Below, one piece after another: positions 1 through 7,472 of a stretch of DNA of 38,500 bases. A model generated the notes under the pieces. The model did not search any database, was not told the origin of the DNA, and saw only the letters and a program-made list of their open reading frames with translations. This stretch comes from Lachnospiraceae bacterium (GTDB lineage Bacteria > Bacillota > Clostridia > Lachnospirales > Lachnospiraceae). A program made the translations under genes and the position numbers. The stretch spans positions 1-38,500 of the forward strand of contig JAGBNO010000073.1 in the NCBI GenBank assembly GCA_017634355.1, given 5' to 3'. Position 1 is the stretch's first letter. Each line of letters begins with the position of its first letter.

Positions 1-176
1 AACAGTATTTAGCTTTGATAGCAACTAGTGCTTCATGCGATAATTACACGAATATTTTTAAATAATCCTCCTAGGTTTGCGCCGCCTTTAAGGGCGAAGG
101 AATTTGCCGCGATGCCGCTTTCAACCGAGCTATTGAAAAATCAGGCAATTTCTAAATTCGTTTCCTATAAGATGAA
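1..176. other. Left-edge noncoding stretch
   Basis: I see no convincing gene here. On the minus strand an AGGAGG (67-72) resembles a ribosome binding site, but the frames to its left meet stops at once (GTG TAA; ATG AAG CAC TAG). The stretch ends with a 15-base repeat shared with two other places in the window (155-169). Confidence 0.5.
155..169 (+). repeat. AATTCGTTTCCTATA repeat, copy 1
   Basis: Exact 15-mer also found before rpsR (4298-4312) and, on the minus strand, before tig (38023-38037). Here it is followed by AGATGAATT, so an AATTC/GAATT inverted pair brackets it, as at the rpsR copy. No gene starts just downstream on the plus strand, so its role here is unclear. Confidence 0.7.
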
Positions 177-605
177 TTAAAAAGGGACGGCCATCATTTC
201 TCCAATTAAAGAGTCCGTTATCTGTGTATCAATATAGGATAACGGCAATACCTTCTCCGGATCATCTTTAATACTTGAATCCGCAGGAATTTCCTCGCAT
301 TTTTCGTCTATAACATCCGCAGGTAAAGATATGTCATCTACAACCAGAGAACGATTCTTGACGATCTCATCCCTCTTCTTATTCGAGATAATGAGCTGTT
401 GTTTTATCGTAGGCTTTCCAAACTTACCAAAAGTCTTTTCTATATAATCCGGTGTCATTACCACTATAGACTCAATCGTCCCATCTATTGTCTTAAATTT
501 CATACAATAACGGCCCGTCTTTCTGTGACCGTAAAAGACAATAGTGTCAATATGCATCAGGTGCTTTAGGACAGTGGATCTTGACTTGCCTGCAAAAATC
601 AGCAA
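177..605 (-). CDS. Hypothetical protein, possibly 5'-truncated winged-helix remnant
   Basis: A 142-codon frame on the minus strand that I do not recognise as a named family. The only usable start is a TTG at 605, with no ribosome binding site; the frame is closed by a TAA at 627-629. Residues about 1-35 (SRSTVLKHLMHI, then FYGHRKTGRY) look like the recognition helix and wing of a winged-helix domain whose first helix would lie before the start, which suggests a truncated gene. The C-terminal half is acidic and low in recognisable motifs. Composition looks protein-like and no longer frame competes. It could be a small regulator, a decayed gene, or a chance frame. Confidence 0.4.
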   Translation of the reverse strand: MLIFAGKSRSTVLKHLMHIDTIVFYGHRKTGRYCMKFKTIDGTIESIVVMTPDYIEKTFGKFGKPTIKQQLIISNKKRDEIVKNRSLVVDDISLPADVIDEKCEEIPADSSIKDDPEKVLPLSYIDTQITDSLIGEMMAVPF

Positions 606-689
606 AGCTATAATAAAACTATTCTTTTACATCTTTTAAGGCATGAAGCCCTTCTGCACAAAAAGCAGACAGAAGCATGTAAGTTATGT

Positions 690-711
690 GATGACAGATC
701 CTTGCGTCATC
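690..711 (+). other. Hairpin in the leader of the AAA-ATPase gene
   Basis: GATGAC (690-695) and GTCATC (706-711) form a perfect 6-bp stem with a 10-base loop. It lies 20 bases upstream of the repeated leader element at 731-796. Function unknown. Confidence 0.4.
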
Positions 712-730
712 TACTATGGGAATCATACAA

Positions 731-796
731 ATAGAGGGGCTGAATACTATAAATAGTAAGTCGGATATTTAGAACATACTATTCTAAAAGAGGAGG
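731..796 (+). repeat. Dispersed leader element, AAA-ATPase copy
   Basis: This 66-base block aligns over its whole length with 23400-23465, the leader of mglC. It contains GCTGAATACT, then AAGTCGGATATT, then a hairpin (TTTAGAA 768-774, TTCTAAA 782-788), and ends in AGAGGAGG, the ribosome binding site of the gene starting at 802. The mglC copy has a different stem sequence that still pairs. Confidence 0.75.
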
Positions 797-801
797 CGGT
801 T

Positions 802-2502
802 ATGGCAAAAACAATCGCAATGGGCGAACAGGACTTTGCGTCACTTATAGAAAAGAATTGCTTTTATGTGGATAAGACTGATTTTATAAGGGATTGGTGG
901 GACAATAAGGATTCCGTGACCCTGATCACTCGCCCACGGCGTTTTGGAAAGACCCTTAATATGAGCATGCTGAACTACTTTTTTTCCAATAAGTATAAAG
1001 ACAAAGGCGGTCTTTTCGAAGGGCTTAAGATTTTCAATGAAGATAGGTTCAGGGAACTACAGGGAAGCTACCCCGTGATATTCCTAACCTTTGCGGGGGT
1101 CAAGGCAAATAATTTTATCGATTCTGTCAAGATGATAAAAGAACATCTTATAAGGGTTTTTTTCAAATATGATTTCCTGTGCAACTATGATGGATTTAAT
1201 TTGCCTGAAAAGAACGCATTAAATAGCATACGTGAGGATATGGACGACGTGAAGGCAACCATGTCGCTAAATCTTCTCTCTGCGCTGCTTGAAAAATACT
1301 ATGGAAAGAAGGTCCTCATCTTCCTGGACGAGTACGACACCCCCCTGCAGGAAGCCTACATAGGAGGCTACTGGGACGAGATGTCCGCCTTTATCAGAGC
1401 CCTTTTCAACAATACCTTCAAGACCAACCCCTCTCTGGAGCGGGCTGTGATGACAGGGATCACGAGGGTCAGTAAGGAATCCATTTTCTCAGACCTCAAT
1501 AACCTTACCATGGTAACCACCACCTCTGACAGATACGCCACTGCCTTCGGTTTTACCGAAGAAGAAGTTTTTAATGCTATGGATGCGCAGGGCATACCTG
1601 CGGAAGAGAAAAAAAATGTGAAGTTCTGGTATGACGGCTTCACTTTCGGCAAGGTCACAGATATTTATAATCCTTGGTCCGTGACTAAATACCTGGATGA
1701 GGGAGAGTACGACACCCACTGGGCGAACACCAGCTCCAATGGGCTTGTGGGGAAACTCATAAGGGAGGGAAATCCCGACATCAAAATAAGGTTTGAGGAA
1801 CTGCTGGACGGCGGCTCTATAGAGACAGGGATTGACGAGCAGATTGTCTTTTCACAGCTGGACGAGGAAGAGGATGCCATCTGGAGCCTGCTGCTGGCCT
1901 CAGGCTATCTCAAGGTTGACCATATAATCAGGGAAGATGTAAATGATGATCCTGTTTACGTCCTTACGCTTACAAACTTTGAAGTAAAGAAGATGTTCTC
2001 AAAAATGGTTGCCGGCTGGTTCTCAAAGGGGAAGTACCTGTCCAAATTCGTTACAGCTATGCTAAAGGGCGATGAAGAGGGAATGAATGTCTACATGAAT
2101 GAAATAGCCCTAAATACCTTCAGCTACTTTGACGCCGGCGGCAGGCCTTCAAAGAAAAAAGAGCCTGAACGCTTCTACCACGGCTTCGTCTTAGGGCTCA
2201 TGGTGGACAGGGCAAAGGACTACACTATCAGGTCCAACCGAGAGAGCGGCTTCGGCAGGTACGATGTCATCATGGAGCCAAAGGACATAAATAATACTGC
2301 CGTAATAATGGAATTCAAGGTGCAGAATGAGAGAAATGGCGAGAAGACCCTTGATGACACCGCCGATAATGCCCTCTTGCAGATAGAGGAAAAGCATTAC
2401 GACACGGAACTATTGCAGAGAGGCATAAAGGCAGAGAACATCCTGAAGTTCGGCTTCGCCTTTAAGGGGGAAGAATGCCTTATTAAAAAGGGAGACTGTT
2501 GA
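802..2502 (+). CDS. AAA-ATPase-like protein with C-terminal PD-(D/E)XK nuclease-like domain
   Basis: 566 residues, started by an ATG 5 bases after AGAGGAGG. The N-terminus matches the AAA-ATPase_like family (PF09820 type): YVDKTDFI at about 23-30, the family's modified P-loop TRPRRFGKTLNMSM at about 44-57, and a Walker B-like VLIFLDEYDTP near 171-181. The C-terminal 90 residues carry a PD-(D/E)XK-like core (GFGRYDVIM, then VIMEFKV), as in PDDEXK_9 (PF08011) proteins. The family is abundant and multi-copy in gut Firmicutes and Bacteroidetes and its role is not established; a defence or mobile-element link is often suggested. It stands alone, and its leader shares a repeat with mglC. No truncation is seen. 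Confidence 0.9.
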   Translation: MAKTIAMGEQDFASLIEKNCFYVDKTDFIRDWWDNKDSVTLITRPRRFGKTLNMSMLNYFFSNKYKDKGGLFEGLKIFNEDRFRELQGSYPVIFLTFAGVKANNFIDSVKMIKEHLIRVFFKYDFLCNYDGFNLPEKNALNSIREDMDDVKATMSLNLLSALLEKYYGKKVLIFLDEYDTPLQEAYIGGYWDEMSAFIRALFNNTFKTNPSLERAVMTGITRVSKESIFSDLNNLTMVTTTSDRYATAFGFTEEEVFNAMDAQGIPAEEKKNVKFWYDGFTFGKVTDIYNPWSVTKYLDEGEYDTHWANTSSNGLVGKLIREGNPDIKIRFEELLDGGSIETGIDEQIVFSQLDEEEDAIWSLLLASGYLKVDHIIREDVNDDPVYVLTLTNFEVKKMFSKMVAGWFSKGKYLSKFVTAMLKGDEEGMNVYMNEIALNTFSYFDAGGRPSKKKEPERFYHGFVLGLMVDRAKDYTIRSNRESGFGRYDVIMEPKDINNTAVIMEFKVQNERNGEKTLDDTADNALLQIEEKHYDTELLQRGIKAENILKFGFAFKGEECLIKKGDC

Positions 2503-2587
2503 AAGCCCCTCTCATGCTCTATTTTTATCCCCCTTTTTACCTTTGTGTGTCCCCTAAATCTACTTGTACAAATTGCACAAAAGAAAA

Positions 2588-2615
2588 ACATGCCGGTCTC
2601 TGCCTCCTAGCACGT
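2588..2615 (-). terminator. Weak terminator candidate after the nucleotide kinase-like gene
   Basis: On the minus strand ACGTGC (2610-2615) can pair with GCATGT (2588-2593) using one G-U pair, and the second arm runs into TTTTTC. The inner part is poorly paired, so this is a weak call. Confidence 0.3.
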
Positions 2616-2628
2616 CATCTTACATTGT

Positions 2629-3144
2629 CTAGACATGAAAACCTAAGTCCTCTCCTATCTTATTCATAAGCTCAATGAATTCCCTTCTGGCAGTGTCGAG
2701 ATCACGGTCATTGTCATACACATAATCGTAGGCTATGTCCTCTACCCCGTCGTCTGAGGCATTGCCCCAGTCCCCCATCCTGTCATTCCGCCTTATAAGC
2801 AGGGTGACACAGGGACTCTCCACCTTGGACTTAAACTTCTTTATCTCCTCTGCTTCCCTGATATGGGCAAAAAAGAGCTCATTGCCGTTCTGCAGAAAGG
2901 CATGGTACTTTTCCATGAGATAGACAGTGGGGAGATCATTATATTCCGCAAAAACCCGCTTAAGGTCCGACAGGAATTTACGGGATCTGCTATCCTTATC
3001 TCCCTTCCATCCATATTTGGAGGCTATTTCCTTTATGGGGTCTATGGAGGAGTGGCTTTCAGACTTAAAGCCCTCGGCCGCAAAACCGCAGAGCGTATCC
3101 TTGCCGGCGCCTCCCCGCCCATTTATGATAATAACAATTTTCAT
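2629..3144 (-). CDS. P-loop nucleotide kinase-like protein
   Basis: 171 residues from the ATG at 3144, chosen because it has AAGGAAG seven bases upstream and places the P-loop at the N-terminus; in-frame ATGs further out (3165, 3210) would only add an unlikely leader. The protein begins MKIVIIINGRGGAGKDTL, a P-loop of the deoxynucleoside monophosphate kinase/adenylate kinase type (GxxGxGKD). LLIRRNDR at mid-length may be a phosphate-binding Arg region, and the acidic segment DYVYDNDRDLD resembles the C-terminal YDY-IDNDG-L element of dephospho-CoA/dNMP kinase-like proteins. The substrate cannot be told from sequence. It is transcribed divergently from rpsF and is probably monocistronic. Confidence 0.75.
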   Translation of the reverse strand: MKIVIIINGRGGAGKDTLCGFAAEGFKSESHSSIDPIKEIASKYGWKGDKDSRSRKFLSDLKRVFAEYNDLPTVYLMEKYHAFLQNGNELFFAHIREAEEIKKFKSKVESPCVTLLIRRNDRMGDWGNASDDGVEDIAYDYVYDNDRDLDTARREFIELMNKIGEDLGFHV

Positions 3145-3210
3145 TTCCACATCTTCCTTATACATAATAGCAAAATATCCAGCATAGGAAAAAGCATCCC
3201 CCGCTGCCAC

Positions 3211-3251
3211 AGCATACTACTTTTATTATAAATGATAAAGTATTTTATGCT
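3211..3251. other. Interrupted inverted repeat between divergent genes
   Basis: AGCATA (3211-3216) and TACTTT (3218-3223) are matched by AAAGTA (3237-3242) and TATGCT (3246-3251). It lies between the divergently read kinase-like gene and rpsF. It could be an operator or a chance dyad in A+T-rich DNA. Confidence 0.4.
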
Positions 3252-3253
3252 AC

Positions 3254-3282
3254 TTGCGCTGAAAGCTTTTCCGTGCTAAAAT
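3254..3282 (+). promoter_or_regulatory. Predicted promoter of rpsF-ssb-rpsR
   Basis: TTGCGC (3254-3259) and TAAAAT (3277-3282) are separated by exactly 17 bases, with a TG one base before the -10, as in extended -10 promoters. The start would fall near 3289, giving a leader of about 60 bases. Confidence 0.6.
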
Positions 3283-3284
3283 CC

Positions 3285-3345
3285 GTCTTTGTGATATATC
3301 CTTGCTCATGTTGAGGGCATGAGCCGGAAGACCAAAAGGAGGAAA
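3285..3345 (+). promoter_or_regulatory. Likely S6:S18-binding ribosomal leader RNA
   Basis: A perfect 7-bp hairpin, GCTCATG (3304-3310) with CATGAGC (3318-3324), is followed at once by CCGG, the position of the CCG box known for S6:S18 leader motifs in front of rpsF. TCCTT (3299-3303), just 5' of the hairpin, can pair with AAGGA (3336-3340) of the ribosome binding site, which gives a way to shut translation. GTCTT/AAGAC (3285-3289, 3328-3332) could form an outer stem, but only if transcription starts before 3285, earlier than the predicted promoter suggests. Known: the S6:S18 complex binds such leaders and represses its own operon. The assignment here is by pattern and gene context. Confidence 0.65.
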
Positions 3346-3350
3346 TGTAA

Positions 3351-3749
3351 ATGAACAAATATGAGTTGGCCGTTGTCGTCAGCGGAAAGCTGGATGAGGA
3401 AGCCAAAAACGGAGTGCTGGATAAAGTAAAGGCTTTAATAGAGCGCTTCGGCGGGCAGATCAGCAGAGTGGATGAGTGGGGAAAGAAACGCTTTGCCTAT
3501 GAAGTCCACAAAATGAAGGATGGGTACTACAATTTCATTAAATTTGAAGCAGAGCCCACAGCTCCTGCTGAGATTGAGTCCCGTATGCGCATAATGGACA
3601 GCGTGGAACGCTATCTTCTGGTTATTGACGATCAGGAAATGGTTGAGGTAAAGCCTGAAGCTGAAGAAAACACCGAGGATGAAGCTCCGGCGGAAGAACA
3701 GCCTGCCGATGCAGGAGAAGATGAGTCCGATCCGGATGCAGAGGCTTAA
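3351..3749 (+). CDS. rpsF: 30S ribosomal protein S6
   Basis: 132 residues. The first 95 match S6, which binds 16S rRNA in the small-subunit platform together with S18: MNKYELAVVVSGKL at the N-terminus, DEWGKKRFAYEVHKMKDGYY in the middle, then SVERYLLV. An ATG with AAAGGAGG nine bases upstream fixes the start. Bacterial S6 is often near 95-100 residues; this one carries an extra C-terminal tail of about 35 residues made almost wholly of Glu, Asp, Ala and Pro, acidic and probably disordered. It is first of the conserved trio rpsF-ssb-rpsR and is probably autoregulated through the leader upstream. Confidence 0.98.
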   Translation: MNKYELAVVVSGKLDEEAKNGVLDKVKALIERFGGQISRVDEWGKKRFAYEVHKMKDGYYNFIKFEAEPTAPAEIESRMRIMDSVERYLLVIDDQEMVEVKPEAEENTEDEAPAEEQPADAGEDESDPDAEA

Positions 3750-3802
3750 AACCTGGTATTACACGATGACGGCGGCTTTTTCCAGAAAGAGAGGCAAGAG
3801 AT

Positions 3803-4267
3803 TTGAATAAAGTGATTTTAATGGGACGCCTTACAAGAGATCCGGACATCCGCCACACACAGGGAGATAATCCCGTGACAGTCAGCCGCTTCACGGTGGC
3901 AGTAGATAGGCGGTTCCGTAAGAACGGAGCCGAGCAGCAGGCCGATTTCATAAGCTGCGTGGCTTTCCGGCAGCAAGCCGAATTTATGGAGAAATATATG
4001 CACAAGGGCACTAAGGTAGTGCTCTCCGGCAGCATACAGACAGGAAGCTATACCAACCGCGAAGGCCAGAAGGTCTATACCACTGATGTGGTAGTGGATG
4101 AAATCGAGTTTGCAGAGAGCAAGAAGGCTGCAGATTCTTATGATGCCAATTCCCAGGGCTATGTGCCACCACAAGGCAACGGTGGCGGTTTTTCAGACGG
4201 GGATGGGGCAGATGATGGATTTATGAACGTGCCCGATGGCATTGACGAGGAGCTGCCTTTCACTTAA
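3803..4267 (+). CDS. ssb: Single-stranded DNA-binding protein
   Basis: 154 residues with the SSB OB-fold at about 1-105 (MNKVILMGRLTRDPDIRH, FTVAVDRRF, DFISCVAFRQQAEFMEKYMHKG, then TDVVVDEIEF), a Gly/Asp-rich linker and an acidic tip. The start is a TTG at 3803: the canonical MNKV N-terminus begins there, GAGAGGCAAGAG lies just before it, and the next ATG would remove the first beta strand. The C-terminal tip reads DEELPFT, with one Thr after the usual terminal Pro-Phe; this tip recruits replication and repair partners in the family, so the extra residue is a small oddity. It lies between rpsF and rpsR as in most Firmicutes. Confidence 0.97.
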   Translation: MNKVILMGRLTRDPDIRHTQGDNPVTVSRFTVAVDRRFRKNGAEQQADFISCVAFRQQAEFMEKYMHKGTKVVLSGSIQTGSYTNREGQKVYTTDVVVDEIEFAESKKAADSYDANSQGYVPPQGNGGGFSDGDGADDGFMNVPDGIDEELPFT

Positions 4268-4297
4268 TTAGCTATAGCAGGCGTTTTAGGGTTTCTT

Positions 4298-4312
4298 AAT
4301 TCGTTTCCTATA
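4298..4312 (+). repeat. AATTCGTTTCCTATA repeat, copy 2 (before rpsR)
   Basis: Exact 15-mer in the ssb-rpsR gap, starting 45 bases before the rpsR ATG. Its end merges into TATACT (4309-4314), a plausible -10, with a weak TTAGGG 17 bases upstream. GAATT follows and could pair with the leading AATTC. The tig promoter region holds the same 15-mer. Confidence 0.7.
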
Positions 4313-4342
4313 CTAGGCTTTAGAATTATTAGGAGGAATACT

Positions 4343-4609
4343 ATGCCATTCAATAAAAATAATGACCGTGCCGAAAGACCCGCAAGGAGGGGCGGCGGCA
4401 TCCGCCGCAGAAGGAAAGTCTGTGTTTTCTGTGGCAAGGATAGCTTTATTGATTACAAGGATGTAGCAAAGCTTAAAAAATACATCTCTGAGCGCGGAAA
4501 AATTCTGCCCCGTCGGGTCACAGGAACCTGCGCCAAGCATCAGAGGGCGCTCACGGTGGCCATAAAGAGGGCTAGGCACATAGCGCTGCTGCCTTACACA
4601 GTAGAATAA
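4343..4609 (+). CDS. rpsR: 30S ribosomal protein S18
   Basis: 88 residues, slightly longer than many S18 proteins because of a basic N-terminal arm. Key features are the CVFCGKDSF segment, [31 protein letters not shown], and a C-terminal [10 protein letters not shown], all typical of S18, the platform partner of S6. Cys in CxxC together with the Cys in GTCAKH suggests the zinc-binding (C+) form. ATG follows TTAGGAGG at good spacing. It is the last gene of rpsF-ssb-rpsR, and a strong terminator follows within 15 bases. The 75-base gap from ssb holds its own possible promoter. Confidence 0.98.
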   Translation: MPFNKNNDRAERPARRGGGIRRRRKVCVFCGKDSFIDYKDVAKLKKYISERGKILPRRVTGTCAKHQRALTVAIKRARHIALLPYTVE

Positions 4610-4616
4610 ATACTTC

Positions 4617-4661
4617 AAAAAAACACCCAGATTTGTTTTCGTACAAATCTGGGTGTTTTTT
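4617..4661. terminator. Bidirectional terminator between rpsR and mgtE
   Basis: AAACACCCAGATTTGT (4621-4636) pairs perfectly over 16 bp with 4643-4658 around a 6-base loop. TTTTTT follows on the plus strand, and seven A before the stem give a U-run on the minus strand, so it can end both rpsR and mgtE transcripts. Confidence 0.93.
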
Positions 4662-4723
4662 CTGCAAACTCCTAGCTATATGCAACATTCCAGCCAGATG
4701 ACTTGAAATCTCCCTCGCGCTTC

Positions 4724-6070
4724 CTACCCTATATGCAACATGCGTGTAGCTATCTGGAAGTAGATCGTAAGCGTCACCGCATCTATAATAGTAGTGATAA
4801 AGGGCGACGCCATAACCGCAGGGTCGAAGCCCAGCCGCCTGGCCAGCATGGGCAGGGCGCTGCCCACCACATTGGCGCATATCACTGCCATTATCAGAGT
4901 TATGCAGACTATGAGGGCCACTGTTATGGTCACCTGGTCTACGACTATCAATTTGACAAAGTTGGCCAGAGCAAGAGTTATCCCACAGATAATAGCCGCA
5001 CAGAACTCCTTCCAGATGACCTTGGCCAGATCGGTAAAAGATATTTCATTTAAGGAAAGGGCGCGTATCACGGTCGTAGAGGCCTGGGAGCCGCAGTTTC
5101 CGCCAGTATCCATAAGCATAGGGATAAAGGCTGTAAGTATGATATATACGCCCAATGCATTCTCATAGCTGGTTATTATGCGGCCCGTAAATGTGGCAGA
5201 AACCATGAGCAGGAGCAGCCACCCCACCCTCTTCTTCCAAAGCGTAGCCACTGTCATTTTAGGATAGGGCTCATCCGTGGGGATAATGGCGGCCATCTTC
5301 TGTATGTCCTCAGTGGCCTCTTCCTGTATGATATCCACTATATCGTCTACGGTGATGATGCCTACCAGCCGCTTTTCCGAATCCACCACGGGTATGGAAT
5401 TGAAATCGTAACGGGATATGAGCCTTGCGACCTCCTCCTGGTCCGTCATGGTCTCAACGGAAATCACATTCTCTTCCATCACATCCCTTATCATGGCCTC
5501 AGGATGGCTTAAAATCAGCGTCCTTAAGGGAACTATGCCTATGAGCCTGCGCTTATTGTCCAGAACATAGCAGGTATTTATGGTCTCCCTGTCCAGACCC
5601 GTCTTCCTTATCCTATCTATGGCCTCGGAAACAGTCAGATTCTCCCTTAAATCCATGAACTCCACGGTCATTATGGAGCCGGCGGAGTCCTCCGGAAATT
5701 TCAGCAAATGGTTTATGTCCCTGCGGGTCTCAGGGCTGCAGTTGGACAGCAGCTTCTTTACCACCGAGGCCGGCATTTCCTCCATAAGGTCTGCGGCATC
5801 GTCAGCCATAAGGCCGTTTATAATGTTGCTGGATTCTGCATCAGTTAAGGAAGTGATGATTTCCTGCTCCACATCCGTTGGCAGGAAAGCAAAGACATCG
5901 GCCGCCATATCCTTAGGCAGCAGACGGAAGACCCGTAGCTGTTCTTCTTTATTTAAACCCTCCAGGAGTGAGGCCACATCGGCCTCATTTAGGTCGGAGA
6001 GCCTTGCCCTAAGCTCATTATATCGCTTTTCCTCAAGCAGTGACTTTATTTCTTCTATATTAATAAGCAT
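4724..6070 (-). CDS. mgtE: Magnesium transporter MgtE
   Basis: 448 residues, full length. Order: cytoplasmic helical N domain (about 1-130, with LLPKDMAADVFAFL and DDAADLMEEMP), paired CBS domains (about 135-255), connecting helix, and five membrane segments from about 285. Pore signatures are visible: PMLMDTGGNCGSQASTTVIRA and DPAVMASPFITTIIDAVT. In this family the N and CBS domains sense internal Mg2+ and gate the dimeric channel. GGAGAG lies before the ATG. The gene is monocistronic between a terminator and the cinA operon end, and its short leader is a copy of the dispersed hairpin element. A 13-base piece of the gene end (CTATATGCAACAT on the plus strand) is repeated 55 bases further on, a small duplication. 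Confidence 0.96.
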   Translation of the reverse strand: MLINIEEIKSLLEEKRYNELRARLSDLNEADVASLLEGLNKEEQLRVFRLLPKDMAADVFAFLPTDVEQEIITSLTDAESSNIINGLMADDAADLMEEMPASVVKKLLSNCSPETRRDINHLLKFPEDSAGSIMTVEFMDLRENLTVSEAIDRIRKTGLDRETINTCYVLDNKRRLIGIVPLRTLILSHPEAMIRDVMEENVISVETMTDQEEVARLISRYDFNSIPVVDSEKRLVGIITVDDIVDIIQEEATEDIQKMAAIIPTDEPYPKMTVATLWKKRVGWLLLLMVSATFTGRIITSYENALGVYIILTAFIPMLMDTGGNCGSQASTTVIRALSLNEISFTDLAKVIWKEFCAAIICGITLALANFVKLIVVDQVTITVALIVCITLIMAVICANVVGSALPMLARRLGFDPAVMASPFITTIIDAVTLTIYFQIATRMLHIG

Positions 6071-6077
6071 GGGTTCT

Positions 6078-6138
6078 CTCCTCTATTGCGATGGTTTTTT
6101 TCAATATCTGACTAACTCCTGTAAAGCAATTGAGGCTC
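6078..6138 (-). repeat. Dispersed leader element, mgtE copy
   Basis: Read on the minus strand, this segment starts with GAGCCTCAATTGCTTTACAG, exactly as at 23348-23367 before mglC. The next 41 bases match with seven differences, five of them in the hairpin loop. The stem is TATTG/CAATA (6102-6106 with 6084-6088) and the element ends in AGAGGAG, which serves mgtE as ribosome binding site. Confidence 0.8.
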
Positions 6139-6143
6139 TTTCC

Positions 6144-6911
6144 TTACTTTTTCTTCTTGCCCTCCCCAAAAGTCACTTCTGAATAGTATTCAAGGAGACA
6201 GAGCCTAAGCAGCGCCAAAGCCTCTGTGACGGCATCATTCCTTATATCCTGGCGGCTTCCTGTGAAATGGTATTCCTTGACCACCGTTTTTTTCTGGACC
6301 GTGCAGCCTATATACACTAAGCCTACCGGCTGCTTTTCCGTTCCGCCGTCAGGCCCTGCTATGCCCGTGATGGCTATGCTGCAGTCCGCCTTGGTAAAGA
6401 AACAGGCGCCCTTGCTCATTTCCTTTGCGACCTGCTCGCTGACTGCCGTATATTTATTAAGCGTACTTCGCTTCACTCCAAGGCACTTTCGCTTGGCCCT
6501 ATTGGAATAGGTAATAAAACCCACCTTCAATACATCTGAGACTCCGGGCACATTAATAAGCCTTGCGGTAAATAGCCCGCCTGTACAGCTCTCCGCCGCA
6601 GTGACAGTAAAATTATTTTCCTTAAGGAGCCGTACGACAGAGTCCTCCAGGGTCTCATTTTCATCAGTGGAATATATGAGCTCCCCCAGACGCCCCTTAA
6701 TGTCCTTAACTACAGGTTTAAGGATTTTCTTCGCAGACAGGTCGTCCTGGGCATAAGCCTTGAGGCTTATGGCAGTCTCGCCATTTAAATCGCTTATGCG
6801 TATCTCCGGATTCTTCAACTCAAATAGGTCGGCTGTTATCTCTCTCACCTTTGCAGGGTCTATGCCTACAAGTTTAAGCGTCGCGCCCGCGGTTTTCTTT
6901 TTGTCTTCCAT
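6144..6911 (-). CDS. CinA-type protein lacking the N-terminal MoaB/MogA-like domain (nicotinamide-nucleotide amidase)
   Basis: 255 residues. Residues about 98-250 are the CinA C-terminal domain (COG1546, PncC): TAAESCTGGLFTARLINVPGVS, VGFITYSNRAKRKCLGV, then AITGIAGPDGGT and GLVYIG, which in characterised members deamidates nicotinamide mononucleotide. Residues about 10-95 align by eye with the KH-like middle domain of full-length CinA. The COG1058 (MoCF-like, ADP-ribose pyrophosphatase) domain that normally comes first, about 170 residues, is absent. The ATG lies five bases past the pgsA stop and has AAGGAAGA upstream, so the start is sound and the upstream space is coding for pgsA. Last gene of the yicC operon. 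Confidence 0.88.
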   Translation of the reverse strand: MEDKKKTAGATLKLVGIDPAKVREITADLFELKNPEIRISDLNGETAISLKAYAQDDLSAKKILKPVVKDIKGRLGELIYSTDENETLEDSVVRLLKENNFTVTAAESCTGGLFTARLINVPGVSDVLKVGFITYSNRAKRKCLGVKRSTLNKYTAVSEQVAKEMSKGACFFTKADCSIAITGIAGPDGGTEKQPVGLVYIGCTVQKKTVVKEYHFTGSRQDIRNDAVTEALALLRLCLLEYYSEVTFGEGKKKK

Positions 6912-6916
6912 AAGCC

Positions 6917-7462
6917 CTATTCTTCCTTCATTACATCCTTATTCTGCACTATATAGACGCCAAGGGATATGATGGTGAGGATAACGGCTATCCACTGGAA
7001 GGCCACCGTGAGCATCCGGACGGCAGGAATGTCCAAGTCTGCGATCACGAGGCAGATCATGACCATCTGCGAGGCCGTCTTGAATTTCCCCCAATAGTTG
7101 GCGGCTATGACACTTCCCTTTTCTGCCGCCACGAGGCGGAAGCCGCTTATCACAAAATCCCTTACCACTATTACTATAGTCATCCACGCAGGAAGCTTGC
7201 CCATAGAGCTTAAGCATATCAGGGCAGAGCAGACCAGCATTTTATCGGCCAGGGGATCCATGAATTTGCCAAAATTTGTGACCAGATTGTACTTCCTGGC
7301 AATTTTTCCATCCAGGAGATCTGTGAGACTTGCTATGATGAAAATCGCAAGGGCTATCCATTTGGAATAGTCCCCTGCGCAGTTTGTGAGTAAGATCGCT
7401 ACAAAAAAGGGAACCAGTATTACCCTGAGTATGGTAAGCTGGTTTGGTATGTTCATTTTCAC
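6917..7462 (-). CDS. pgsA: CDP-diacylglycerol--glycerol-3-phosphate 3-phosphatidyltransferase
   Basis: 181 residues, integral membrane enzyme making phosphatidylglycerol phosphate from CDP-diacylglycerol and glycerol-3-phosphate. The CDP-alcohol phosphotransferase signature DGx2ARx8Gx3Dx3D is complete (DLLDGKIARKYNLVTNFGKF followed by MDPLADK). About five hydrophobic segments. I prefer the GTG at 7462, six bases after AGGAGG; the ATG at 7456 is too far from that site, and the longer frame from 7495 runs into the end of rimO. It starts inside the 3' neighbourhood of rimO (stop at 7473) and ends five bases before cinA, so the genes are co-transcribed and probably translationally coupled. Confidence 0.95.
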   Translation of the reverse strand: MKMNIPNQLTILRVILVPFFVAILLTNCAGDYSKWIALAIFIIASLTDLLDGKIARKYNLVTNFGKFMDPLADKMLVCSALICLSSMGKLPAWMTIVIVVRDFVISGFRLVAAEKGSVIAANYWGKFKTASQMVMICLVIADLDIPAVRMLTVAFQWIAVILTIISLGVYIVQNKDVMKEE

Positions 7463-7472
7463 AATGCGCCTC

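Noticed and set aside
802..2502. Mobile element or complete defence system around the AAA-ATPase/nuclease gene
   Set aside because: The gene is alone, with no integrase, methylase, toxin or terminal repeats nearby. The family is widespread, so presence alone is not evidence of a system.
4669..4743. Short direct repeat CTATATGCAACAT at the mgtE end as an attachment site
   Set aside because: The copies are 55 bases apart with no integrase or inserted gene between; a small local duplication explains it.
6071..6143. Magnesium riboswitch (M-box) before mgtE
   Set aside because: Only 73 bases separate cinA and mgtE, too short for an M-box, and the segment is instead a copy of the dispersed leader element.
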